Shown piece by piece: positions 26,295 to 35,266 of a stretch of DNA of 37,723 nt. The DNA comes from Bacteroidales bacterium (GTDB lineage: Bacteria; Bacteroidota; Bacteroidia; Bacteroidales; WCHB1-69). The stretch lies in NCBI GenBank assembly GCA_017525245.1, contig JAFXTE010000068.1, positions 1 through 37,723 on the forward strand, written 5' to 3'. The notes under the pieces are model-generated. The model was not told where the DNA came from and searched no databases. It saw only the letters and a program-made list of their open reading frames with translations. A program made the translations under genes and the position numbers. Position 1 is the first letter of the stretch. Each line of letters begins with the position of its first letter.

Positions 26295-28979
26295 ATGCTT
26301 AAACTTATTTTCAGCCCTTATTACGACGGGAACTGTTACGCAGGAAATCCCGCAAAACAACAATGTGTGCTCGGCACGAAGTATGTCGGACCGCTCGGTT
26401 TGTTGGACGAATTGGAGTTGCGGGCGGGACTCACAGGAAGGTATTCCGACGATTTCCAACGCGCCATCCTCTATGCACGCGCCATTAAAAAAGCCATTGA
26501 CGTCAACAACAATCTGTTTTTCGCCAAGTCGTTTGACAAAGACAAAATCAAGACGGCTTTCGTTGTGTTAGGCTGGCGTGATGCCCTTGTAAAAGCAGGT
26601 TGGAACAAGACAATTACGGGCAGCAGCCGTCTCGACGGATTGGCTTCCGTGGAAGCGTTTTTCACCGAAAAAGGCGAAGCCGACCGCTGGCGTGCCCTGC
26701 TGGAACTTTCTCGAAACAGTGCCCTGCTGGACAAAACCGACAGCATCGAGGTGGCTTGTAAGAAGGAACACTTGGAACCGCTGTACAGGCAACTGTTTGA
26801 CAATATGGAAAAAAACGATTGCATGATAAGCTACGCTCCGATGGATATTGCTAACAACCTGCACCAAAAAGCCAAAGTTCTATCGTTCAAAAACGACCTC
26901 GAGATGGCCGAATGGCTGGTGCAGCAGAAGCTGGGCGACAACGATGTGGTGGTTTGCGATGACTCCTCCATCCTCAATCTGGACTTGGCTCTGGAAGGCA
27001 AGCCTCAAGTTGGCGACGAAAGCAATGCCATAGGCGCTGTGATGCAGATTTTTACGTTAGGACTCCAACTGTTCAACAAGCCGCTCAACCTCAACACGTT
27101 GTTGGCCTATCTTCAACTGCCGTCAACACCTCTCACGTCGTTGTATGTGAAACGCACTAGTAAGAAAGATGGTACAGACTATTATTTGTCGTTGCGCCGT
27201 GTTCTTTTTGAACAATTGCTGAAAGACAACGGCATTGGTACAGCGTGGAATGAGCTTATCGATGAGGCGGTGTACGACTATGAAGGTCACGATATGTCCA
27301 AGTCGCCCCAAAGAGCCACTGCTTTGTTGTTCATCAACCAATGGACAAAGGTTGAAGAAATTGGCGACAAGCACACCGTGAAGAAGAAAATTGTTGTGGA
27401 TTTTCTCGATGCTATGAAAAAATGGGCAAAAAAGAATCTGTTCGACGAGAGCAAAGCCCTGCAATTCAACGCGGTGGCCGACAACTGTGATATTATGAAA
27501 ATGATTTTGGAGGATGAGCCGAATGTTATAGGCACAGCCGACCTTTCGCTGTGGACTTCGCAGATAACACATCCCGTGACGTTGTTAACCCTGCCGGCTC
27601 GAGTAGGATGCATAAACGTAACACGCTCCATTGCCGACATACATACCGCTCCAGACACCCTTTATTGGGCATGCACTACCCCTCAATACAACTTCAGGTA
27701 CGACCTTGAATTTCTTAGTCCTAATGAGATATCCATTCTCAAACAAAACGCTATTGATGTGTTGAGTCGTGAAACAGAGCTGAAAGCTATCCGCGAGGTT
27801 GTGTTAGGTGTATTGTCGAAAGTGAAGAAGCAAATCCTTATGCTCGAATGCGACATCATCGGAGGCAATGTGCCTGTTGAAGACCCCGTTGCCACGGAAT
27901 TGCGACTCACAGGAAAATTCAATATGAAACCCCAAGCTCCCGACCTGAAAGACTGGGGACAAAACAAAGTGATGGCCGATTCCACCAAGCAAGGAGAATA
28001 TAAAGTAGATTCTTCTGTGTTTAAGTTGCTCGATACGGAAAAAGAAAAAGGTGGTCTCAAACGGGAGATGGAAAGCTACAGCAGCCTCGACGAACTTATC
28101 CAAAGACCATTCGACTATGTGATGGATTATATTCTTGAATTACATCAATATGGCACGGCTGCAATGGCCGACATGGACACCGTGAAAGGCAACGTGGCAC
28201 ACGCTTATGTGGAAAAACTGACGAAAGACGGAAACAATGTTTTAGCGGATATGAAAAATCTGCACAGCACGGATTTCGAGAAACAAATCAACCTTCTGGC
28301 CGAAACACAAGGCACCATACTGCTTTTGGAAGAGAACGAATTGGAATTCAAGCGTTTCAAAACTCTTTTGAAAAAAAGTGTCGACACCTTACTTGATATC
28401 ATAGACCAAAACAACCTGACCATTGTAGGGGCGGAACAATATTACGAAGCCGAAGTGCCTACGATAGGGAAAATGAACGCCCGCATCGACTATGTGCTTG
28501 CCGACAACAACGGCGATTATGTGATTATCGATTTCAAATGGAACGAGAGCACAACTTACCAAAAGAAACTCGCACAAAATGATGCGTTGCAATTGGCGGT
28601 TTACAAGGCCGTAGTGGAAAAATATCTGGAAGACAATAATGACAAACACAAGGTCTGTTTTATGGGCTACTATGCATTGCCTCGACACACCCTATACACC
28701 GTTTACAACAACTTGAATCACAAAAACATAGAAATGGTCGTACCAGGTAGCAGCAACGATTTGATGAAGTTGGCCACTAATTCCTATTCTTATAGAATAA
28801 AGCAAATAAAATCTGGCATTATAGAAGAAGGAGAGAAGCTTGAACTCGCCAACTTGCAATATGTGAAAGACTCTGCAAGCAAGCAACTCTATCCACTTAG
28901 AGGCGACTACAATGATAACACTCTGAAAACCACTGGTTATGGCAATAAAAACATCGTATTGAAAGGAGGACTTGAATAA
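26295..28979 (+). CDS. AddB-like PD-(D/E)XK nuclease subunit
   Basis: An 894-residue protein. The C-terminal third carries a RecB/Cas4-like PD-(D/E)XK nuclease: GNVAHAYVE (His636), the catalytic Asp732 in NARIDYVL, IDFK with Asp746 and Lys748, and the QLAVY motif (Gln766). The N-terminal ~550 residues show no Walker A motif and resemble the inactive helicase part of AddB/RecC in position only. No cysteine cluster that would form the AddB iron-sulfur staple was found around the nuclease domain. Its stop overlaps the start of the AddA-like gene by one base (TAATG), indicating translational coupling and a likely complex. By family, such pairs resect double-strand breaks or degrade foreign linear DNA. 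It is shorter and more divergent than typical AddB, so a defence-type variant is possible. Confidence 0.75.
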   Translation: MLKLIFSPYYDGNCYAGNPAKQQCVLGTKYVGPLGLLDELELRAGLTGRYSDDFQRAILYARAIKKAIDVNNNLFFAKSFDKDKIKTAFVVLGWRDALVKAGWNKTITGSSRLDGLASVEAFFTEKGEADRWRALLELSRNSALLDKTDSIEVACKKEHLEPLYRQLFDNMEKNDCMISYAPMDIANNLHQKAKVLSFKNDLEMAEWLVQQKLGDNDVVVCDDSSILNLDLALEGKPQVGDESNAIGAVMQIFTLGLQLFNKPLNLNTLLAYLQLPSTPLTSLYVKRTSKKDGTDYYLSLRRVLFEQLLKDNGIGTAWNELIDEAVYDYEGHDMSKSPQRATALLFINQWTKVEEIGDKHTVKKKIVVDFLDAMKKWAKKNLFDESKALQFNAVADNCDIMKMILEDEPNVIGTADLSLWTSQITHPVTLLTLPARVGCINVTRSIADIHTAPDTLYWACTTPQYNFRYDLEFLSPNEISILKQNAIDVLSRETELKAIREVVLGVLSKVKKQILMLECDIIGGNVPVEDPVATELRLTGKFNMKPQAPDLKDWGQNKVMADSTKQGEYKVDSSVFKLLDTEKEKGGLKREMESYSSLDELIQRPFDYVMDYILELHQYGTAAMADMDTVKGNVAHAYVEKLTKDGNNVLADMKNLHSTDFEKQINLLAETQGTILLLEENELEFKRFKTLLKKSVDTLLDIIDQNNLTIVGAEQYYEAEVPTIGKMNARIDYVLADNNGDYVIIDFKWNESTTYQKKLAQNDALQLAVYKAVVEKYLEDNNDKHKVCFMGYYALPRHTLYTVYNNLNHKNIEMVVPGSSNDLMKLATNSYSYRIKQIKSGIIEEGEKLELANLQYVKDSASKQLYPLRGDYNDNTLKTTGYGNKNIVLKGGLE
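28963..28969 (+). promoter_or_regulatory. Strong Shine-Dalgarno for the AddA-like gene
   Basis: AAGGAGG lies 9 nt before the ATG at 28979, inside the 3' end of the AddB-like gene. This is unusually strong for a genus group whose genes mostly lack one, and fits coupled translation. Confidence 0.7.
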
Positions 28980-31975
28980 TGAAAAACATTACTTATATCA
29001 ACGCCGGAGCCGGTTCGGGCAAGACCTACCGCCTTACCGAAGAAATGGTAAACAAGGTCGAACATAAACTCTGCACCCCGTCGCAGATCATCGCATCCAC
29101 ATTCACCACCGATGCGGCTGCCGACTTGAAGAAAAACGCCCGTGAGAAATTCCTGCATCATAAATTGTTTTCCGCGGCGGCAGAGCTCGATTCCGCTGCC
29201 ATCGGCACGGTACATTCCATCGGTTTGCAATATATCAAGAAATATTGGTACAAACTGGGATTGAGCGCTTCTGTCGAAACCATCACTGAAGATGTCAAAA
29301 AGGGCTATCTCAACCGTACCCTAACCAAAGTTGTCACAGATGACGATGTGGCCGCATTCAGAGATTTTGTCGAAACCTTTGGCATCAAACAAACTGGGTC
29401 AACCAAATATAATTATAATTTCTGGAAACCATTGGTCCAGGGAGTTGTAGAAACAGCCGATGCCTTTGGCATCAACGACCTTTCCGTTTCTGAAAGCAAA
29501 TCGAAAGAATTGGCAAAACTGCTGTTAGGAGCCGACGGACGTTTTGCCTTTGTAAAAACCCCGACCAAAAGCGAAAACGATATGCGCGCCACGTATTATG
29601 GTTGCATTGAACGCATATTCAGAATCGCCCGTGAGTGGTCAAAACTGTTCGAACAGTTCAAGGAGGAACACGGATTGATTGAATTCAATGACATGGAGAG
29701 CAAGTTTATCCAACTGTTGCAGGACAAGGAAGTTCAGGTAGATATCTCGCAGTCGGTGAAATATGTTTTTGTGGATGAGTTCCAGGACTCCAACCCGAAG
29801 CAAATCCAGATTTTCGACATTCTGTCGGATTTGGTGGAACACAGCTACTGGGTGGGCGACCCCAAACAGGCCATCTACGGTTTCCGCGGCTGCGACACGG
29901 TGCTGGTGCAGGCCTTGACGGACAAAATTGTCAATGATACAAAAAACAAAGTCCCAGGCATGGACTTCGACACGTTGAAAGAGTCGCGCCGGTCGGTGAA
30001 GCCTTTGGTGGACACTACTTCAGCTGTTTTTACCAAGGTGTTTGACAATTTGGACCCTGACATGGTTGTGCTTACAGCCCATAGGAAAGAATTATTGCCC
30101 AACAATGTTCCTGCACTCTGGCATTGGGAACAGAAAAAGACACCAGAAACTGGCAGAGCCAGCAAAGGGAAACTCTTTGACTCCATCGCACGGCAGATAC
30201 GGGATATTGTGGATGGTAAAAGCGAAATCAAAGTTGTATTCGATAAAGACAATAATAAACCCCGTCCCGCCCAATATTCCGATATAGCTGTCTTGGCTAG
30301 GAGCAATGATGATGTCTCCGATATCACAAAAGCTTTGCAAGCCAAGGACATTCCTGTAGTAATGGAGAGCACTGTGGATGTCAACTGCAAAGAATTGCGG
30401 CTTGTGCGGCTGCTTCTCAACTACATAATCGACGACTCTCCGCTTCTCAAGGCCGAAATCGCCCATCTTCTATTCGGAGCGAAAACTGCCGATGTGATAG
30501 AGGACAATCAGAAAGTTCTGGGAGCACCCAATTTCAACAAATTGGCAGCTTTAAAAGAGAGACTTAAGACACTCCCGGTGAGCGACATCGTAAAGACGCT
30601 GGTCGTTGAGCTGGATCTGATAAATCGCTGCCAGAAATGGGGCAAAGCCGAGAAACGTCAACGCACCCTGCAGGCTGTGATCGAAGATGCCAAATCATTT
30701 GATGACAATGCCATAGCCTTGGGACAAGCCTCTTCCATAGAGCATTACCTTGAGCATCTTGACAAAGAAGGTGTTGTTGTCAAGGAGGGATTCTTCCGTG
30801 AAGGCGTCCGTGTGCTGACCTACCACCGCTCAAAAGGTCTTCAATGGAACGTCGTTATTCTCTGCTCTTTGGATGATGATTCGCTGAACGTGAAGAAACT
30901 GAAAAAACGCTTTGTCTTCGGGGTCAATTATGTGAGAACAACCGCTCCCACGGCTGCCAAACTCTATTCTGATTATTATCTCACCTGTCTTCCCTCTTTC
31001 TTTTCGTCACCTCAAAGCAATTTGCCCGAAGATATGATGAATGATATTGGCACATTAGGCACTTATTTGCAGTATGAAGACAGACTGCGCTATGAATCGC
31101 GACGCCTTTTATATGTTGGGGTCACGCGGGCGCGCGACTATCTCATCACCACTTCGTTAGAAGGGAAAAAGATGCAATGGCTGCTTGAATGCGGCATTCA
31201 ACCGGATATTAGCGGCTCTGCCAACTACAGAGCCGTTTGGGGTAACGGAACTGGCATAGAACTGTCGAAGTTTGTGCAGGTGGTTGATGATGGAACGTAT
31301 GTGAGCAAACCAGAACCGACGGATTATTACTGTCGCAAGGATAATCTGTCATCCCCGGTTTTTGATGAGAAATATCTTTCTCCGAGCAAGTTGGTGGATG
31401 ATGTCTTGGCTGATCAGGTGAAACCACAGGCGCTTTATCCTGTTCAGAACCAAGAGCCTCGTCCCATCAAAGTTGGCTCCGGTGACGAATACGATGTTAT
31501 GGGCACCTGCATTCACAATATCTTTGCCATCTATCGCCCTGAGGCTGACAGACAAGGGATGATCGGTAAAGCTCAAAAGATAGTGGATGCCTTTGGTATG
31601 GACAAGATGTTGCCGGATGCGGAAGGCATCGTCGATTCCATAGCTGAACTTTACCAATATTTGAAAAACCAGTATGGAAAACCTGTCAAAGTGGAACACG
31701 AGGTGCCGTTCCGTCACGACAATAACGGACAGGTCATCGCTGGCGAGATAGACTTGTTGTGGTACACAGCAGATAAAGAGTGCATCCTTATTGACTTCAA
31801 GAATTACCCCGGAATTATGAGCAAGGTTTTGGATAGCTCGAGTAAAGAATTCGTCGGTAAGTATGCAGCGCAGCTCAAGGCATACGAAGATGCATTGGTG
31901 GCTGCTGGAATGACCGTCAAGACAAAACTGATATACTATTCCGTGCTGGGGTGCTTGGTGGAGGTGACATTCTAA
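28979..31975 (+). CDS. AddA/RecB-like UvrD-family helicase-nuclease
   Basis: A 998-residue SF1A helicase fused to a nuclease. Motifs: Walker A NAGAGSGKT (8-16), Walker B VDEFQD (265-270), motif III GDPKQAIYGFRG (near 291-302), motif V TYHRSKGLQW (near 613-622), motif VI LLYVGVTRARDYL (near 709-721). The C-terminus (about 840-998) is a PD-(D/E)XK nuclease: GTCIHNIF, GEIDLLW (near 922) and ILIDFKNY (near 936-943). This is the layout of AddA and RecB, the main motor of break-processing enzymes. The Walker A context (INAGAGSGKTYRL) differs from the usual Bacteroidales AddA start as I remember it, suggesting a divergent second copy. Its start is fixed by the TAATG overlap and the strong ribosome-binding site. 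An intrinsic terminator follows. Confidence 0.88.
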   Translation: MKNITYINAGAGSGKTYRLTEEMVNKVEHKLCTPSQIIASTFTTDAAADLKKNAREKFLHHKLFSAAAELDSAAIGTVHSIGLQYIKKYWYKLGLSASVETITEDVKKGYLNRTLTKVVTDDDVAAFRDFVETFGIKQTGSTKYNYNFWKPLVQGVVETADAFGINDLSVSESKSKELAKLLLGADGRFAFVKTPTKSENDMRATYYGCIERIFRIAREWSKLFEQFKEEHGLIEFNDMESKFIQLLQDKEVQVDISQSVKYVFVDEFQDSNPKQIQIFDILSDLVEHSYWVGDPKQAIYGFRGCDTVLVQALTDKIVNDTKNKVPGMDFDTLKESRRSVKPLVDTTSAVFTKVFDNLDPDMVVLTAHRKELLPNNVPALWHWEQKKTPETGRASKGKLFDSIARQIRDIVDGKSEIKVVFDKDNNKPRPAQYSDIAVLARSNDDVSDITKALQAKDIPVVMESTVDVNCKELRLVRLLLNYIIDDSPLLKAEIAHLLFGAKTADVIEDNQKVLGAPNFNKLAALKERLKTLPVSDIVKTLVVELDLINRCQKWGKAEKRQRTLQAVIEDAKSFDDNAIALGQASSIEHYLEHLDKEGVVVKEGFFREGVRVLTYHRSKGLQWNVVILCSLDDDSLNVKKLKKRFVFGVNYVRTTAPTAAKLYSDYYLTCLPSFFSSPQSNLPEDMMNDIGTLGTYLQYEDRLRYESRRLLYVGVTRARDYLITTSLEGKKMQWLLECGIQPDISGSANYRAVWGNGTGIELSKFVQVVDDGTYVSKPEPTDYYCRKDNLSSPVFDEKYLSPSKLVDDVLADQVKPQALYPVQNQEPRPIKVGSGDEYDVMGTCIHNIFAIYRPEADRQGMIGKAQKIVDAFGMDKMLPDAEGIVDSIAELYQYLKNQYGKPVKVEHEVPFRHDNNGQVIAGEIDLLWYTADKECILIDFKNYPGIMSKVLDSSSKEFVGKYAAQLKAYEDALVAAGMTVKTKLIYYSVLGCLVEVTF

Positions 31976-32006
31976 CACACAATAACACTTATTGTTACTG
32001 AACGTT

Positions 32007-32043
32007 AAGGCCGCTGACCTCTGTAGGTTGACGGTCTTTTTTT
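32007..32043 (+). terminator. Intrinsic terminator after the AddA-like gene
   Basis: Arms 32007-32020 and 32025-32038 pair over 14 positions with one mismatch and three G-T pairs (loop CTGT), followed by a run of seven T. It closes the AddB/AddA-like operon. Confidence 0.8.
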
Positions 32044-32045
32044 CT

Positions 32046-32091
32046 GCTACTCGCAAATTTTGCCCTCACTTTGTTTTTCTTCCTATTTTTG
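32046..32091 (+). promoter_or_regulatory. Shared promoter module, copy 1
   Basis: GCTACTCGC at 32046-32054, and the -7 element TATTTTTG at 32084-32091 followed by CCGCG. A possible -33 TTTG at 32059-32062 is 21 nt from the -7. Two more copies with the same 38-nt phasing precede the genes at 35267 and 35893. Confidence 0.78.
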
Positions 32092-32124
32092 CCGCGTAAA
32101 ACTTTCATCATAAACCCTAAAAGT

Positions 32125-33576
32125 ATGTCAATAATAATCAAAGACAAAGAGTTCAGCGACGAGGAAATCATGGCTGAATATAGGAAAAGAAGCGACGAAT
32201 ACCACGAGTGGCGCCAGCAAAAGGCGGCGGAGTTCCTGCAAAGCAAGAAACGGAACAAATGCTACCACTGCTACGCCGTAGAAACAGAAACCGGCTATGA
32301 GGACGAATTCTTCATCCAGCTCGCCGACGACATCGTTGCCCGCGTGCAAGCCCTGAAGGAGGAAATCCGCAACGATCCTGAACTGAAAGACGACGAGGAC
32401 CGTGCCGATGAGTTCAGCGACCGCGTTTGTGAAATCGGCTATGACATCGAAAATGTACCGCAACCATGGCCGGATGACAATATCTTCACCAACATCGACC
32501 TTGATGATTACATTTACCTGTATCACTTTGATATCCACCTCTTCGACTGGAAAGGCGACGCGAACGGACGGCTGTTCCCGGCCACGGCGGACCTCACCGA
32601 CGAGGAATACATCGACCTGCTGGCGTTGCTGATCGACCAGCCCGACTGCTCGTTCCAGCACCTCGCCCACCTCAGCCCGAAGTTCAAGGCCATCCACGAC
32701 AAGGTGAGCGACTACCTCCATAACTATGACTTTACTGTGATGAAACAGTTCTGCCACGATCACGACTATGCCATTCGGATGACCGAACTGCGTCACGATG
32801 CCCAAACGCTGCTCAAACAGCTGAAAGACAACAAGGAGAAATACCCTTACATTGGCTTCCTGAAAGATTTTATGGTGAATTTGACCGTCATCATGAATGA
32901 GAGAAACGCTGACAAAACCTCATCGCAGACGGCGACAGATGATTCTTCGACGGATGGGACAGGAGGCGAGGACCAGCAGGAACGGCTTGCCAAACTCGCC
33001 GACTGGATCGACCAGTTCACCAAGGGAGACAATTTCCTTGCTGCGGATTTGCTGGAACGGGAGCTGAAGAGGCAGATTGACAAGGAAAAACTGAGAAAAC
33101 CTTACCCCATATTGGTGGAGCACGACAATTTGAATATAGAACTCCCTGGTCATAAGACAAAAAAAATATCTTTTGGACGTAGTGAAGCCAAAACTTTATA
33201 TATCTTCTTTTTGCGGCAGATTGAGCGTGCGAACAAGGACAGCAAGGTCTCCCCGTATCTGTCGCAAAAGGAGATGGAAGACTACGCTGATGAGTTGCGG
33301 AAAATCCACGAGTACTCCAGCGGCAAGAAACCATTCGACCTTGAATCTTGGTTTAAGAAGAGTTCCCAGTCAAACACGTTCTTCAATGCAGGTTCTCTCA
33401 TACGCAAATGGTTCGGCCAGTTCTATAACACCGATGAACTCAAGAAAAACTACGGCAAGTGCTACAGCATTGAAATAATGGGCAAAGACCGTTACGGCAA
33501 CCCGCGCTACGGCATCGATCTCGACATAGATGATTTTGACCTCGGTTGGTACAGCATTGACAGAAGGGGAATTTGA
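32125..33576 (+). CDS. Uncharacterised acidic cytoplasmic protein, 483 aa
   Basis: Not recognised with confidence. The start is the ATG at 32125 (MSIIIKDKEF); an in-frame TTG at 32071 lies upstream of the -7 element and would not be transcribed. There is no signal peptide or membrane segment. A Cys pair, KCYHCY (46-49), sits after a charged N-terminus, and a low-complexity Ser/Thr/Asp/Gly linker follows around residues 270-290. The C-terminal ~130 residues contain KKISFGRSEAKTLYIFFLRQ and end with RYGIDLDIDDFDLGWYSI. This recalls a small alpha-helical domain at the C-terminus of other Bacteroidales hypothetical proteins, where an analogous 'LEKALYLFFL' motif occurs; that comparison is from memory and unverified. 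It has its own promoter of the shared type and lies 53 nt before the DUF2779 gene. Confidence 0.82.
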   Translation: MSIIIKDKEFSDEEIMAEYRKRSDEYHEWRQQKAAEFLQSKKRNKCYHCYAVETETGYEDEFFIQLADDIVARVQALKEEIRNDPELKDDEDRADEFSDRVCEIGYDIENVPQPWPDDNIFTNIDLDDYIYLYHFDIHLFDWKGDANGRLFPATADLTDEEYIDLLALLIDQPDCSFQHLAHLSPKFKAIHDKVSDYLHNYDFTVMKQFCHDHDYAIRMTELRHDAQTLLKQLKDNKEKYPYIGFLKDFMVNLTVIMNERNADKTSSQTATDDSSTDGTGGEDQQERLAKLADWIDQFTKGDNFLAADLLERELKRQIDKEKLRKPYPILVEHDNLNIELPGHKTKKISFGRSEAKTLYIFFLRQIERANKDSKVSPYLSQKEMEDYADELRKIHEYSSGKKPFDLESWFKKSSQSNTFFNAGSLIRKWFGQFYNTDELKKNYGKCYSIEIMGKDRYGNPRYGIDLDIDDFDLGWYSIDRRGI

Positions 33577-33596
33577 GTATTTACCGTCAAATTTCG

Positions 33597-33604
33597 TGAC
33601 TTTG
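33597..33604 (+). promoter_or_regulatory. Weak candidate -7 element for the DUF2779-type gene
   Basis: TGACTTTG followed by CGCC differs from TAnnTTTG at one position. It lies about 26 nt before the ATG at 33630. The gene could also be read through from the upstream gene, since no terminator was seen between them. Confidence 0.4.
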
Positions 33605-33609
33605 CGCCA

Positions 33610-33630
33610 TTCATAATTCATAATTCGTCA
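33610..33630. repeat. Three heptamer units just before a start codon
   Basis: TTCATAA, TTCATAA, TTCGTCA run directly into the ATG at 33630, whose A is the last base of the third unit. Same 7-bp period as the other arrays in the window. Confidence 0.65.
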
Positions 33631-35138
33631 TGTCTGGTCTCTCAAAATCCAAATACACCAGTTTCCGCAAGTGCCCGAAATGCCTTTGGTTGGGTGCGTA
33701 TAAGTCGGAAGAACAACAAATTGACGCCTCCACGCAGAGCCGTTTTGAAACCGGCACCGCTGTGGGCGAACTCGCCAAAGGGCTGTTCGGTCCCTACACC
33801 GATGTCACCACACAGACTGATGACGGCCACCTCGACATCAAAGCGATGCTGGCTCGCACGCAGCAGTGTCTCCACGACGGCATCGACAACATCTGTGAGG
33901 CGGCCTTCTCGTACCAAGGGTGCTACTGCGCGGTGGATGTCCTCCGCAAAACCGACGACGGATACGCCATCTACGAGGTGAAAAGCAGCACCTCGGCCGA
34001 CAAAGAGGTCTATGCGCAGGATGTGGCCTTCCAAAAATGGGTGCTCACCCAGTGCGGCGTCAAAGTCACGGGAACCTACCTCGTCTGCATCAACAACCAA
34101 TACGTGCGCAACGGGGCGTTGGACATCCACCAGCTGTTCAGCATCAACGACATCTCGGAGGCGGAGGCGGTGGAATACCCGCAGGTGGCCGCCAACTGCA
34201 AGGCAGCCAAAGCAGTGCTGGACAACCCTGCGGAACCGGCCGTGCCCATCGGACCGCACTGCCACGAGCCCTACGGTTGTGGGTTTATGAGCTATTGTAT
34301 GCGCCAATGCGGTATCCCCGACAACGAGCCCACCGTTTTTGATCTTTACAGAGGTTCGTTTGAGAAACAGTTAGAACATGTACACAATGGTATCGTCTCG
34401 TTTCCCGATATTGTCAAATCCGGCATCAATCTTACGCCTATGCAGAAGATGCAGGTGGATTGCACGATGCATGGCACCAAGCATATTGACAAAGCCGCAT
34501 TGCACGAATTCCTGAACACGTTGAGTTATCCGATATACCATCTGGACTTTGAGACGATGCAGCTCGTTGTCCCGCCATACGACGGCACACGTCCCTACCA
34601 ACAGATTCCGTTCCAGTACTCGCTGCACATCGAACACGCCGACGGCACGTTGGAGCACAGGGAATTCTTGGGCAACGGGGTTGACGACCCGCGTCGGGCG
34701 TTGGCCGAACAACTCTGCAGGGACATCCCCGCGGACGCCTGTGTGACCGCTTACAACAAGAAATTCGAATGCGGCCGTCTCAGCGAGTTGGCGGATATCT
34801 TTCCGGATTTAAGTGCGCACCTGTTGAGCATCAGCAGCCATATCATCGACCTGCTGTCACCCTTTCAGAAAGGATACTGCTACTATCCGGCGATGGGTGG
34901 CGGGTTCTCCATCAAGGCGGTGTTGCCGGCCCTCTTCCCCAGTGACCCCGACTTGGACTATCACAACCTGGAGGGTTCGGTACACAACGGTGGCGAGGCG
35001 ATGGACATCTACCCGCGCATCAAGGATATGCCGGCCGACGAGGCCGCTGCTGCCCGCGAGGCCCTGCTCCGCTACTGCGAACTCGACACCTTCGCGATGG
35101 TGAAGGTGTTGGCGAAGTTGCGGGAGCTGGCGAAGTGA
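33630..35138 (+). CDS. DUF2779-type protein: Cas4-like PD-(D/E)XK plus DEDD exonuclease-like domain
   Basis: A 502-residue protein of two parts. The N-terminal half looks like a Cas4/RecB-type nuclease: TSFRKCPKCLWL (Cys15, Cys18), the catalytic IYEVKSS (Glu116, Lys118) with a following aromatic/Gln helix (DVAFQKWVL), and a cysteine group Cys211, Cys217, Cys223, Cys227 that could bind a 4Fe-4S cluster together with the N-terminal Cys. The C-terminal half has the DEDD exonuclease pattern: HLDFETM (Asp306, Glu308), AYNKKFECGRL, and YCELDTFAMVKVL near the end. This matches the DUF2779 architecture as I know it. Substrate and pathway are unknown. Its position next to the AddB/AddA-like pair suggests DNA processing or defence. 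A hairpin terminator follows. Confidence 0.82.
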   Translation: MSGLSKSKYTSFRKCPKCLWLGAYKSEEQQIDASTQSRFETGTAVGELAKGLFGPYTDVTTQTDDGHLDIKAMLARTQQCLHDGIDNICEAAFSYQGCYCAVDVLRKTDDGYAIYEVKSSTSADKEVYAQDVAFQKWVLTQCGVKVTGTYLVCINNQYVRNGALDIHQLFSINDISEAEAVEYPQVAANCKAAKAVLDNPAEPAVPIGPHCHEPYGCGFMSYCMRQCGIPDNEPTVFDLYRGSFEKQLEHVHNGIVSFPDIVKSGINLTPMQKMQVDCTMHGTKHIDKAALHEFLNTLSYPIYHLDFETMQLVVPPYDGTRPYQQIPFQYSLHIEHADGTLEHREFLGNGVDDPRRALAEQLCRDIPADACVTAYNKKFECGRLSELADIFPDLSAHLLSISSHIIDLLSPFQKGYCYYPAMGGGFSIKAVLPALFPSDPDLDYHNLEGSVHNGGEAMDIYPRIKDMPADEAAAAREALLRYCELDTFAMVKVLAKLRELAK

Positions 35139-35167
35139 CCTGTGGTTTCCATGCCTCCTATAGTGGA

Positions 35168-35214
35168 ATCGGGGTGCGTTATTTGCTACTCGCAAAAAAC
35201 GCACCCCGATTTTC
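35168..35214 (+). terminator. Long hairpin terminator after the DUF2779-type gene
   Basis: Two 19-bp arms (35168-35186 and 35192-35210) pair with a single mismatch around the 5-nt loop TACTC, followed by a T-rich run. The 3' arm and loop are also part of promoter module copy 2, so terminator and next promoter overlap. Confidence 0.75.
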
Positions 35215-35230
35215 TTTCTCCCTATTTTTG
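35185..35230 (+). promoter_or_regulatory. Shared promoter module, copy 2
   Basis: GCTACTCGC at 35185-35193 and TATTTTTG at 35223-35230, followed by CCGCA. Nearly identical to copy 3 at 35820-35865 and clearly related to copy 1 at 32046-32091. Confidence 0.78.
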
Positions 35231-35266
35231 CCGCATAAAATTCAGTTATTCACAAAATCAAAATTT

